Origin: Betaproteobacteria bacterium
Lineage (GTDB): Bacteria; Pseudomonadota; Gammaproteobacteria; Burkholderiales; Burkholderiaceae_C
Direction: 5' to 3'
DNA: 64,000 bases
NCBI GenBank assembly: GCA_016704535.1
Contig: JADIZZ010000003.1
Location: 124,001-188,000, forward strand
Position numbers and translations under genes: made by a program. The notes beneath the pieces were generated by a model, which saw nothing but the letters and a program-made list of their open reading frames with translations, was not told the origin of the DNA and did not search any database. Of this stretch, positions 43,383-52,110 are shown piece after piece. Each line of letters begins with the position of its first letter. Position 1 is the stretch's first letter.

Positions 43383-45509
43383 ATGGCAGGCTTGAGCTTC
43401 GAACCCCAGTCCGGGGTCTCCAACAAGGAGGCCAACGAGGCCTTCAAGAAGGGCCTGAACAAGGTCTATGGCTGGTACACCGGAGGCTTCCTGACCTTCG
43501 TGATCATCCTGGGCATCGCCGAGCAGATGGGCCTGTCGCGTGCCGCGATCGGCATGGTCTTCCTGCTGGCCACCGTGGCGCTGTACGCCGGCATCGGCAT
43601 CATGAGCCGCACCAGCGACGCCGCCGAGTACTACGTCGCCGGCCGCCGTGTGCCCGCGGTTTACAACGGCATGGCCACCGGAGCCGACTGGATGTCGGCC
43701 GCGTCCTTCATCGGCATGGCCGGCACGCTCTACCTCACCGGTTACGGCGGCCTGGCCTTCATCATGGGCTGGACGGGCGGCTACTGCCTGGTGGCGCTGT
43801 TCCTGGCGCCCTACCTGCGCAAGTTCGGGCAGTTCACCATCCCCGACTTCCTGGGCGCACGCTACGAAGGCAACCTGCCGCGCTTCATCGGCATCCTGGC
43901 CGCCATCCTGTGCTCCTTCACCTACGTGGTGGCGCAGATCTATGGTGTCGGCCTCATCACCACCCGCCTGTCGGGCCTGGCCTTCGAGATCGGCATCTTC
44001 GTCGGCCTCGGCGGTATCCTGGTCTGCTCGTTCCTGGGCGGCATGCGCGCGGTGACGTGGACGCAAGTGGCGCAGTACATCATCCTGATCATTGCCTACA
44101 TGATCCCGGTGGTGTGGCTGGCCGTGAAGCAGACCGGCGTGCCCATCCCGCAGGCCGTCTACGGCTACCAGCTCGAGAAGGTCACGGCCCGCGAGCAGCA
44201 ACTGATCGACGACCCGAAGGAAAAGGAAGTCATCGCCATCTTCAAGAAGCAGTCGGATGACCTGGCCGCCAAGTTGAAGGACGTGCCCGCAGCGCTGGCC
44301 GCCGACACGGCCGTCGCACAGGCCAAGGTGGCCGACCTGAAGGCCACCAACGCCCCCGTGGCCGACCTGCAGGCCGCCGAGAAGGCCCTGGCGGCGTTGC
44401 CCAAGGATGCCGACGCGGCCAAGAAGGCCTGGACGGCTGCGAAGGCTGGTGCCGATGGCCGCGCCAGGCCGCTGGCCGGCATGCCGCGCCACGCCCAGCA
44501 GTACGCGGGAGATCCGAACGGCGACGAGAAGGCACAGAAGACCTTCAACGAGAGCCGCCGCAACTTCATGGCGTTGGTGTTCTGCCTGATGGTGGGTACA
44601 GCCGCGCTGCCGCACATCCTGATGCGGTACTACACCACGCCGTCGGTGAAGGACGCACGCGCGTCGGTGACCTGGTCGCTGTTCTTCATCTTCCTGCTCT
44701 ACTTCACGGCCCCGGCGCTGGCCGTCCTGGTCAAGTACGAGATCTTCACCACCTTGGTGGGCACGCCCTTCAATCAGCTGCCAGATTGGATATCAGCGTG
44801 GAACAAGGTCGACCCGGCATTGCTGTCCGTGACCGACGTCAACAAGGACGGCATCTTCCAACTGGGTGAGATGCGCATCGGTGGCGACATCATCGTGCTG
44901 GCCACGCCTGCCATCGGTGGCCTGCCCTATGTGGTGTCGGGCATGGTGGCCGCCGGTGGCCTGGCTGCTGCGCTGTCCACGGCCGACGGCCTGCTGCTGA
45001 CCATCGCCAACGCGCTCTCGCACGACCTGTACTACAAGATGATCGACCCGAACGCGCCCACCGCGCGCCGCGTGATGATCTCGAAGATCCTGCTGCTGGT
45101 GGTGGCCCTGGCCGCGGCTTCGGTGGCGGCGCAGAAGCCGGCCGACATCCTGTTCCTGGTGTCGGCAGCCTTCTCGTTCGCGGCGGCGGCCTTCTTCCCG
45201 GCGCTGACCTTGGGCATCTTCTGGAAGCGCGCCAACAAGTGGGGTGCCTCGCTGGGCATGATCGCCGGCCTGGGCATCACCTTCTACTACATGGTGACGA
45301 CGCAACCCTGGCTGCGCGGCGTGTTCGGCGTCACCTCGCCGATCGAGCTCTGGTGGGGCATCCTGCCGATCTCGGCCGGCCTCTTCGGCGTGCCGCTGGG
45401 CTTCGCGGTCATCATCATCGTGAGCCTGCTGACCAAGGCGCCTTCGGCTGAGACCCAGGAACTCGTGGAGCACGTGCGCTACCCGAACCTGAACACCTCG
45501 CGCGCCTGA
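43383..45509 (+). CDS. Sodium:solute symporter (SSS family, VC_2705-like), with coiled-coil insertion and EF-hand-like loop
   Basis: A 708-residue transporter related to ActP-type acetate/organic acid symporters. Core SSS motifs are present: YYVAGRRVPAVYNGMATGADWMSAASFIGMAG, the GGMRAVTWTQVAQYIILI region and SGMVAAGGLAAALSTADGLLLTIANALSHDLYY (separate segments with the sodium site). About 130 residues (roughly 262-395) rich in Ala, Lys, Asp and Glu interrupt the membrane core and look like a coiled coil. A later loop holds D485-V-N-K-D-G-I-F-Q-L-G-E496, which matches the EF-hand calcium loop pattern. A strong terminator follows. The substrate (acetate, pyruvate or another carboxylate) is unknown. 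Confidence 0.9.
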   Translation: MAGLSFEPQSGVSNKEANEAFKKGLNKVYGWYTGGFLTFVIILGIAEQMGLSRAAIGMVFLLATVALYAGIGIMSRTSDAAEYYVAGRRVPAVYNGMATGADWMSAASFIGMAGTLYLTGYGGLAFIMGWTGGYCLVALFLAPYLRKFGQFTIPDFLGARYEGNLPRFIGILAAILCSFTYVVAQIYGVGLITTRLSGLAFEIGIFVGLGGILVCSFLGGMRAVTWTQVAQYIILIIAYMIPVVWLAVKQTGVPIPQAVYGYQLEKVTAREQQLIDDPKEKEVIAIFKKQSDDLAAKLKDVPAALAADTAVAQAKVADLKATNAPVADLQAAEKALAALPKDADAAKKAWTAAKAGADGRARPLAGMPRHAQQYAGDPNGDEKAQKTFNESRRNFMALVFCLMVGTAALPHILMRYYTTPSVKDARASVTWSLFFIFLLYFTAPALAVLVKYEIFTTLVGTPFNQLPDWISAWNKVDPALLSVTDVNKDGIFQLGEMRIGGDIIVLATPAIGGLPYVVSGMVAAGGLAAALSTADGLLLTIANALSHDLYYKMIDPNAPTARRVMISKILLLVVALAAASVAAQKPADILFLVSAAFSFAAAAFFPALTLGIFWKRANKWGASLGMIAGLGITFYYMVTTQPWLRGVFGVTSPIELWWGILPISAGLFGVPLGFAVIIIVSLLTKAPSAETQELVEHVRYPNLNTSRA
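44835..44870 (+). other. EF-hand-like calcium loop within the symporter
   Basis: Codons 485-496 of the symporter read DVNKDGIFQLGE, matching the 12-residue EF-hand loop (D at 1, N at 3, D at 5, G at 6, hydrophobic at 8, E at 12). It lies in a loop between two hydrophobic blocks. Calcium binding is inference. Confidence 0.55.
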
Positions 45510-45544
45510 TCTTGCGCGCCTGACCTCACGCTCTTCGAGCGCCA

Positions 45545-45575
45545 GGGCCGCACCCGCAAGGGTGCGGCCCTTTTT
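45545..45575 (+). terminator. Rho-independent terminator after the symporter
   Basis: GGGCCGCACCC/GGGTGCGGCCC is a perfect 11-bp stem with loop GCAA followed by TTTTT. It lies 35 bases after the symporter stop and separates it from the downstream cNMP-CBS-DUF294 gene. Confidence 0.92.
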
Positions 45576-45685
45576 CGTAGGCGGACGCGCAACGTGCCGC
45601 TTGATCCAGGTCAGGCGCGCCCGCTGCGCAACACGGCCCGGCGGTTCTAAGATGCCCGCCAACCCCTAGTCAGAGAAGACGCTGC

Positions 45686-47587
45686 ATGTCTGAGAGCCCC
45701 TCTTTGCCCGACACCGCCCAGGCGCGTGCAATGCTGGCCGGCCAGGGTGCCGAACTGGCGCGCCATGCGCCTTTCTCGGCCATGACGCCTTCGCAAGTCA
45801 GCCAATTCATCGAAGCCGCGCAGCCGCGACGGTTCACGAGCGGCGCCGTGGTGCTGCAGCCGGCTGACGGGCCCGTGCAGGCGCTGCTGCTCGTGCGCGA
45901 AGGCAGCATCACCGGCAGCCATGGCTTGGCCGACACGGCCGGTCCCTTCGAGTACGTGGCCGGCGACCTGTTCCCGGTGGGGGCCGTGCTCGGCCAGCGC
46001 GCCGTCACCGCCACCTACACCGCCAACGACGACAGCCTGTGCCTGGCGCTGCCCGCCGCCGAAGTGCAGCGCCTGGCGGCGGCCAGCCCCGCCTTCGCCG
46101 ACTTCCTGAACCGGCGCGTGATGGACTTCCTCGCGCTGTCCAAGCGTGCGTTGCAGCGCAGCGGCACGGCGCATGCACTCGACGCCCGTCTGTCCAGCCT
46201 GCCGCGCAAGCAGTCGCTGACCTGCAGCCCGGCGACGCCACTGGCGCAGGCGCTGGCAGCGATGCACGAGCGCGGCGTCGGTTCGGTGCTGGTGACCGAC
46301 GACGCCGCGTCGCCGCTGGGCATCCTGACGCGGCACGACATCCTGGGCCGCGTGACCCTTCCGCAGCGCGCCTTGACCACGCCCATCGCCGAGGTCATGA
46401 GCACGCCCCTGCAGACGCTGACGACCGAGCATACGCTGCAGGACGCGGCGCTGGTCATGGCCCGGCACGGCATCCGTCACCTGCCGGTGACGGAAGGCGG
46501 GCGCGTGGTGAACATCGTCTCCGAGCGCGACCTGTTTGCACTGCAGCGGCTTTCGCTGAAGCAGCTGAGCACGCAGATTCGCGCCGCGCCCGACGTCGAC
46601 ACCCTGCGTCACCTGGCCGGCGAGATCCGCGCCCTGGCGCGCAACCTGCTCGGTCAGGGTGTGCAGGCGCGTCAGACCACCGAACTCATCAGCCACCTCA
46701 ACGACGTGCTCACCGAGCGCCTGGTGCTGATGCTGGCGGCCCGCCGCGGCATGGACATGGGGCAGGCTTGCTGGCTGGCCTTCGGTTCCGAGGGCCGCGG
46801 TGAGCAGACGGTGGCCACCGACCAGGACAACGGCCTGGTGTTCGCGAGCCGCGACCCGGCCACCGACCGCCCGCAGTGGCTGGCGCTGGCGCGTGACGTC
46901 AACGAGGCGCTGGACGCCTGCGGCTACCCGCTGTGCAAGGGCCAGGTGATGGCCAGCAACCCCGAGTGCTGCCTGACGGCCGACGAGTGGCACGCGCGCT
47001 TTTCACACTGGATCGAGCACGGCGCGCCGGAAGACCTGCTCAAGGCCAGCATCTACTTCGACCTGCGCCCGCTGTGCGGCAACGCAGCCCTGGCACAGGC
47101 ACTGCAGGCCATGCCCGCCCGAGAGGCCGCCCGGGTGCCGCGCTTCCTGAAGCAATTGGCCGGCAACACGCTGCGTTACCGCGTGCCGCTGAACTGGCGC
47201 GGCGCGTTCGAGACACAGACGGTGGACGGCCGCGAAATGCTCGACCTGAAGCTGCACGGCACGGCCATCTTCGTCGATGCCGCGCGCCTGTTTGCACTCG
47301 CCCAGGGCCTGCCGGTGCTTGGCACGCGGGCCCGGCTGGAAGCGGCGGCGCCCGGCATGCGGGTCGCAGCCCGCGAGGGCGAGGCCTGGGTCAGCGCGTT
47401 CGAGTTCCTGCAGGGCTTGCGGCTGCGGGTGCAGGTGGCCGAAGACGGCGAAGGCGCGGCGCCTGCCGGCAACCCCAACATGATCGAGGTGGCCACGCTC
47501 GACGACATCGAGCGCAGCATCCTGAAGGAGGCGATGCGCGTTGCGCGGCGGCTGCTGCAGCGCGTCGAGCTCGACTACGGGCGCTGA
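45686..47587 (+). CDS. cNMP-binding, CBS and DUF294 nucleotidyltransferase-like protein
   Basis: A 633-residue cytoplasmic signalling-type protein. Order of domains: cyclic-nucleotide-binding barrel (about 25-145), two CBS motifs (about 165-285, with ALAAMHERGVGSVLVTDD and AALVMARHGIRHLPVTEGG), a DUF294 nucleotidyltransferase-like domain (about 310-450) with GSEGRGEQTVATDQDNGLVF, and a DUF294 C-terminal domain. The GS...DxD pattern resembles the GlnD/MNT fold, so nucleotidyl transfer is possible but undemonstrated. In related genomes such genes sit beside DUF4212/SSS symporters, as here, which suggests they regulate that transport or the carbon flow it feeds. It has its own promoter region since a terminator lies in front. 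Confidence 0.87.
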   Translation: MSESPSLPDTAQARAMLAGQGAELARHAPFSAMTPSQVSQFIEAAQPRRFTSGAVVLQPADGPVQALLLVREGSITGSHGLADTAGPFEYVAGDLFPVGAVLGQRAVTATYTANDDSLCLALPAAEVQRLAAASPAFADFLNRRVMDFLALSKRALQRSGTAHALDARLSSLPRKQSLTCSPATPLAQALAAMHERGVGSVLVTDDAASPLGILTRHDILGRVTLPQRALTTPIAEVMSTPLQTLTTEHTLQDAALVMARHGIRHLPVTEGGRVVNIVSERDLFALQRLSLKQLSTQIRAAPDVDTLRHLAGEIRALARNLLGQGVQARQTTELISHLNDVLTERLVLMLAARRGMDMGQACWLAFGSEGRGEQTVATDQDNGLVFASRDPATDRPQWLALARDVNEALDACGYPLCKGQVMASNPECCLTADEWHARFSHWIEHGAPEDLLKASIYFDLRPLCGNAALAQALQAMPAREAARVPRFLKQLAGNTLRYRVPLNWRGAFETQTVDGREMLDLKLHGTAIFVDAARLFALAQGLPVLGTRARLEAAAPGMRVAAREGEAWVSAFEFLQGLRLRVQVAEDGEGAAPAGNPNMIEVATLDDIERSILKEAMRVARRLLQRVELDYGR

Positions 47588-47729
47588 GGCTGCGCGTGAG
47601 GGTCCGGAAGGACCCGAACGGCTGCCGAAGGCCGAGCGGCGATTTCACGCCGCGAGGCTGAGGCCCGCTCGCGCCCGACGCGACCGACCCGGACGCGCCA
47701 GAATCGCGTGGCAGCCGGGGACAAACAGC

Positions 47730-48143
47730 ATGGCCATCACGCAGGCGATACAGCGACGCGGTTTCCGCAAGTGGTACGAGCGCGAACTGCTCGTGGGTCA
47801 TTCCCACCTCGTGCTGCTGCTGCTGAGCGCAGTGACGCTGTTGGGCGGCATGGAGGCCTTCACGCAGCCCGATGGCCAGCGCTGGCTGATGGGCGCCTGC
47901 GTCGTCGTGGCCGCCGCCATCGGGCTGTGGGCGCTACGCCGCTACCTCTTTCTGCTGACGCGTGCCGAGCACATCGCCAACCAGGCCGTCTGCGCGCAGT
48001 GCCAGGCCTACGGCCGCTGGGCGGTGGAGCCACGGGCGGGGCAGCCACGGGCGGCCGATGGCATGGCCTCGGACGATGGCGAGGCGGCGCGCATGCAGGT
48101 GTGTTGCCGCGGCTGCGGCTTTCGCTGGCAGATCGAGTGGTAG
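47730..48143 (+). CDS. Hypothetical membrane protein with C-terminal zinc ribbon
   Basis: A 137-residue protein I do not recognise. Residues about 24-42 and 50-68 are hydrophobic (LVLLLLSAVTLLGGMEAF and LMGACVVVAAAIGLWALRR). The C-terminal half has two paired-cysteine knuckles, CAQC (about 89-92) and CCRGC (about 127-131), suited to bind one zinc on the cytoplasmic side. The ATG at 47730 directly opens the basic N-terminus MAITQAIQRRGFRKWYE. It lies downstream of the DUF294 gene and could be co-transcribed; the 142-base gap contains a small hairpin (47600-47615). Confidence 0.72.
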   Translation: MAITQAIQRRGFRKWYERELLVGHSHLVLLLLSAVTLLGGMEAFTQPDGQRWLMGACVVVAAAIGLWALRRYLFLLTRAEHIANQAVCAQCQAYGRWAVEPRAGQPRAADGMASDDGEAARMQVCCRGCGFRWQIEW

Positions 48144-48164
48144 ACGCCGCGCCGCTGCCGGTGT

Positions 48165-49850
48165 TCAGCGTTCGGTGGCGCCGTCGAGTGCGGCCGATAC
48201 CGTCGGCACGATCTGGTCGGCGCCCAGCACGGCCTCGAAGCCGCTGCGCCGCATCAGGCTGAGCGGCTGCTCGTTGACGTTGGCCAGCACCAGCGCGATG
48301 CCCTGGCGCTGCAGCGTGCGGTGCATCTGCTCCAGTGCGTCGAGGCCAGAGGTGTCCATCAGCACCAGGCGATGCATGTCCAGCACCACGGCGCGCGTGC
48401 CGGCGGGCAGCTCGTCGGGCAGCGCCTCGATCTTGCCGACGGCACCGAAGAAGAGCGAACCGTAGAGGTCGAATGCCGCCACCCCCGGCGGCAGTTCGCT
48501 AGCGTCCTTGGGCAGGTGCGGCTTGACGCTGAACAGCGTGCCCATGCGCCAGATGAAGAACACGCAGCTCAGCACCAGCCCCACCTCCACCGCCACCGTG
48601 AGGTCGAAGACGATAGTCAGCGTGAAGGTGCCCAGCATCAGCGTGCGGTAGCCGCCCGAGAAGCGGCGCAGGCGCCCGAACTGGTGGCCCTCGAACATGT
48701 TCCAGGCCACGAACATCAGGATGCCGGCCAGCGCGGCCAGCGGCACCAGCGAAGCCAGTGGCGCCGCGGCCAGCAGGATGGCCAGCAGCGTGATCGCGTG
48801 CACGATGCCCGACACCGGGCTGGCCGCGCCGGCGCGCACGTTGGTCACCGTGCGCGCGATGGTGCCGGTGGCCGGGATGCCGCCGAAGAAGGGGGTGATC
48901 ACGTTGGCCACGCCCTGCGCCATCAGTTCCTGGTTGGGGTCGTGGCGCTTGAAGTCGGTGATGTTGTCGGCCACGCGTGCGCACAGCAGGCTTTCGATGG
49001 CGCCCAGCAGTGCAATCGTGATGGTGGGGATGATGAGCTGCTGCGCCGTGGCCCAGCTCACCGGTGGCAGGTCGAAGCTAGGCAGGCCGCGCGGCAGTTC
49101 ACCGAAGCGCGAGCCTATGGTTTCCACCGGCAGCTTGAACCACCAGACCACGGCGGTGAGCGTGACCAGCGCAACGATGGGTGCCGGCAGGTGCGAGGCC
49201 AGGCGCACCGGCCGCACGGCCAGCGCCTTCGCCGGCAGCAACTTTCCGGGCGCGAAGAGCCGGGGCCACAAGGCCAGCCCGGCGATGCAGGCCACGCCGA
49301 TGGCGAAGGCCCAGGGGTTGAAGCTGCCGATGTGGCCACCCAGCGTCGCCAGTTGAGCGAAGAACTCGCCGGGCATCTTCGCGATGTCCAGGCCCATCAG
49401 GTCGCGCAGTTGCGACAGCGCAATGAGCACCGCGATGCCGTTGGTGAAGCCGATGACGATGGACACCGGGATGTAGCGGATCAACGCTCCCAGCCTGAAC
49501 AGGCCCAGAACGAACATCAGCATGCCCGCCAGCACGGTGGCCACCAGCAGGTTGGTGAAGCCGTAGCGCTCGACGATACCGTAGACGATGACGATGAAGG
49601 CGCCCGCCGGCCCACCGATCTGCACCTGGCTGCCGCCCAGGGCGCTGATCAGGAAGCCGGCGACGATGGCCGTGACGAGCCCCTGCTCGGGCTTCACGCC
49701 CGAAGCGATGCCGAAAGCCAGCGCCAGCGGAAGCGCGACGATGCCCACCGTGATGCCGGCGCCCAGGTCGGCCAGGAAGCGCGCCTTGTCGTAGCCTTTC
49801 AGCGTGTCGAGCAGGCGGGGGCGGAAGGGGTGTAGCTGGGTGCGCAGCAC
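48165..49850 (-). CDS. SulP-family inorganic anion transporter with STAS domain
   Basis: A 561-residue SLC26/SulP transporter. The membrane domain has about 12-14 helices with the SulP signatures ADLGAGITVGIVALPLALAFGIASGV, PIMSALGGS-type segment ISALGGSQVQIGGPAGAFIVIV and ITPFFGGIPATGTIARTVTNVRAGA (separate motifs). A cytoplasmic STAS domain follows (about 440-550, VVLDMHRLVLMDTSGLDALEQMHRTL). Substrate may be sulfate, bicarbonate or a dicarboxylate; sequence alone does not tell. It lies downstream of metG on the same strand and converges on the zinc-ribbon protein gene. Confidence 0.92.
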   Translation of the reverse strand: MLRTQLHPFRPRLLDTLKGYDKARFLADLGAGITVGIVALPLALAFGIASGVKPEQGLVTAIVAGFLISALGGSQVQIGGPAGAFIVIVYGIVERYGFTNLLVATVLAGMLMFVLGLFRLGALIRYIPVSIVIGFTNGIAVLIALSQLRDLMGLDIAKMPGEFFAQLATLGGHIGSFNPWAFAIGVACIAGLALWPRLFAPGKLLPAKALAVRPVRLASHLPAPIVALVTLTAVVWWFKLPVETIGSRFGELPRGLPSFDLPPVSWATAQQLIIPTITIALLGAIESLLCARVADNITDFKRHDPNQELMAQGVANVITPFFGGIPATGTIARTVTNVRAGAASPVSGIVHAITLLAILLAAAPLASLVPLAALAGILMFVAWNMFEGHQFGRLRRFSGGYRTLMLGTFTLTIVFDLTVAVEVGLVLSCVFFIWRMGTLFSVKPHLPKDASELPPGVAAFDLYGSLFFGAVGKIEALPDELPAGTRAVVLDMHRLVLMDTSGLDALEQMHRTLQRQGIALVLANVNEQPLSLMRRSGFEAVLGADQIVPTVSAALDGATER

Positions 49851-49936
49851 GGGGCTTATTGTCCCCCCTTCAAGCCTGTGCCCGGCTGACGGCAGCCGAG
49901 TTGCCGGCGCTCCGTCTCATTACGGTCGACTTGCGC

Positions 49937-51976
49937 TCAGCGCACCCGCATCCCCGGCGCTGCACCCGGGAAGGGCTCCAGCACGAACACGCCCGGGTTG
50001 GCCTTCTCGTCGGCGTGGCTGGCAGCCAGCACCATGCCTTCGCTGATGCCGAACTTCATCTTGCGCGGCGCCAGGTTGGCCACCATCACGGTCAGCTTGC
50101 CGGTGAGCTGTTCGGGCGCGACGTTCATTGCGATGCCGCTGAAGACGTTGCGCAGCCGCCCTTCGCCGGCGTCCAGCGTCAGTCGCAGCAGCTTGGTGCT
50201 GCCGTCCACGGCTTCGGCCTTGACGATCTTCGCGATGCGCAGGTCGACCTTGGTGAAGTCGGCGATGCCGATCTCCGGCGCGAGTTCTTCGCCGCCAGGC
50301 GGCAGCGCCGCGGGCGGCGGCTCGAACAGCGCATCGAGCTGCTTGGGGTCCACGCGCTGCATCAGGTGCTTGTACTCACCGATGACATGGTGGCCGAGCG
50401 AGCGCTGCGCGTCGGCCCACTGCAGGGGCGGCACCTGCAGAAAGGCTTCGACCTGCGCGGCCAGCGCTGGCAGCACGGGCTTGAGGTAGATGGTCAGCAC
50501 GCGGAAGGCCTCGATGCAGACGCTGCAGACGTCGTGCAGCGCGGCGTCCATGCCTTCGGTCTTCGCCAGTTCCCAGGGCTTGTGACGATCGACGTATTCG
50601 TTCACGCGATCGGCGAGCAGCATCACCTCGCGCAGTGCCTTGCCGTACTCGCGCTCGTCCAGGTGCGTGCAGACGGTGGCGCTGTGCGCGCGCAGGCCGT
50701 CGAGCAGCACGCGGCCCTCGACGCCCACGTCGGCGCTGAGCCTGCCGCCGAAACGCCTGTGCAGGAAGCCCGCGGCGCGGCTGGCGATGTTGATGTACTT
50801 GCCCACCAGGTCGCTGTTGACGCGGGCGATGAAGTCATCGGGGTTGAAGTCGATGTCCTCGACGCGCGCGTTCAGCTTGGCCGCGATGTAGTAGCGCAGC
50901 CACTCGGCGTTCATGCCGAGCTCCAGGTACTTCAGCGGGCTGATGCCGGTGCCGCGGCTCTTGCTCATCTTCTCGCCGTTGTTCACGGTCAGGAAGCCGT
51001 GCACGTAGATGCGGTCGGGCACCTTGCGGCCGCTGAACTTCAGTGTCGCCGGCCAGAACAGCGTGTGGAAGGTGACGATGTCCTTGCCGATGAAGTGAAT
51101 CTGCTCGGTGGTCGGGTCGGCGAGGTAGGCGTCCATGTCCAGCCCCAGCCTGCCGAACAGGTTCTTCAGCGACGCCAGGTAGCCGATGGGCGCGTCGAGC
51201 CAGACGTAGAAGTACTTGCCCGGCGCGTCGGGGATCTCGATGCCGAAGTAGGGCGCGTCGCGGCTGATGTCCCAGTCACCCAGGCCCACCTTGCCGTCCT
51301 CGCCACGCTTGAACCACTCGCGCACCTTGTTCGCCACCTCGGGCTGCAGGCGGCCGTCCTGGGTCCAGCTTTCCAGGAACTCGACGCAGCGGGGATCGCT
51401 CAGCTTGAAGAAGAAGTGCTCGGAACTGCGCAAGACCGGGGTGGCGCCGGTCAGCGCCGAGACCGGGTTCTTCAGGTCGGTGGGCGCGTAGACGGCGCCG
51501 CAGACCTCGCAGTTGTCGCCGTACTGGTCCTGCGCGCCGCAGTTGGGGCACTCGCCCTTGATGAAGCGGTCGGGCAGGAACATGCCCTTCTGCGGGTCGA
51601 AGAACTGCTCGACTTCGCGCACGGCGATGAGTTCGTTCTTGCGCAGCGCGCGGTAGATGTCCTGCGCGAGTTGATGGTTCTCGGGCGCGTCGGTGCTGTG
51701 CCAGTTGTCGAAGGCGATGTGGAAGCCGTCGAGGTATTGCTTGCGGCCGGCGGCGATGCCGGCGACGAAGGCCTGCGGCGTCAGGCCGGCCTTCTCGGCC
51801 GCGATCATGATCGGCGCGCCATGGGCGTCGTCGGCGCAGACGAAGTGCACCTCGTGGCCCAGCATGCGCTGCAGCCGCACCCAGGTGTCGGCCTGGATGT
51901 ACTCCATCACGTGGCCGATGTGGAAGGGGCCGTTGGCGTAGGGCAGGGCGGTGGTGACGAAGAGCTTGCGGGTCAT
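49937..51976 (-). CDS. metG: Methionyl-tRNA synthetase
   Basis: A 679-residue class I synthetase. The N-terminus MTRKLFVTTALPYANGPFHIGHVMEYIQ carries the HIGH motif; a zinc-binding insertion has GECPNCGAQDQYGDNCEVCG; KMSKSRGTGI is the KMSKS loop (around residue 335). The C-terminal domain (about 575-679, DFTKVDLRIAKIVKAEAVDGS) is the dimerising Arc1p-like tRNA-binding domain found in E. coli-type MetRS. It is divergent from apbC. Confidence 0.97.
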   Translation of the reverse strand: MTRKLFVTTALPYANGPFHIGHVMEYIQADTWVRLQRMLGHEVHFVCADDAHGAPIMIAAEKAGLTPQAFVAGIAAGRKQYLDGFHIAFDNWHSTDAPENHQLAQDIYRALRKNELIAVREVEQFFDPQKGMFLPDRFIKGECPNCGAQDQYGDNCEVCGAVYAPTDLKNPVSALTGATPVLRSSEHFFFKLSDPRCVEFLESWTQDGRLQPEVANKVREWFKRGEDGKVGLGDWDISRDAPYFGIEIPDAPGKYFYVWLDAPIGYLASLKNLFGRLGLDMDAYLADPTTEQIHFIGKDIVTFHTLFWPATLKFSGRKVPDRIYVHGFLTVNNGEKMSKSRGTGISPLKYLELGMNAEWLRYYIAAKLNARVEDIDFNPDDFIARVNSDLVGKYINIASRAAGFLHRRFGGRLSADVGVEGRVLLDGLRAHSATVCTHLDEREYGKALREVMLLADRVNEYVDRHKPWELAKTEGMDAALHDVCSVCIEAFRVLTIYLKPVLPALAAQVEAFLQVPPLQWADAQRSLGHHVIGEYKHLMQRVDPKQLDALFEPPPAALPPGGEELAPEIGIADFTKVDLRIAKIVKAEAVDGSTKLLRLTLDAGEGRLRNVFSGIAMNVAPEQLTGKLTVMVANLAPRKMKFGISEGMVLAASHADEKANPGVFVLEPFPGAAPGMRVR

Positions 51977-52110
51977 GCGGCGATTCTAGGAGGCCCGACC
52001 CGTTCGCCTCCGGCTCGGGGGCGACGCGGGCGACCCTGGTGGCGTCCCGGCCACGGGGCAGCCTTTAGACTCTCCGGCTCTTCCATCCGCTACCGGAGCC
52101 CTCTGCCGCC

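Noticed and set aside
47600..47615. Hairpin GGGTCC/GGACCC after the DUF294 gene as a terminator
   Set aside because: The stem is only 6 bp and no T-run follows.
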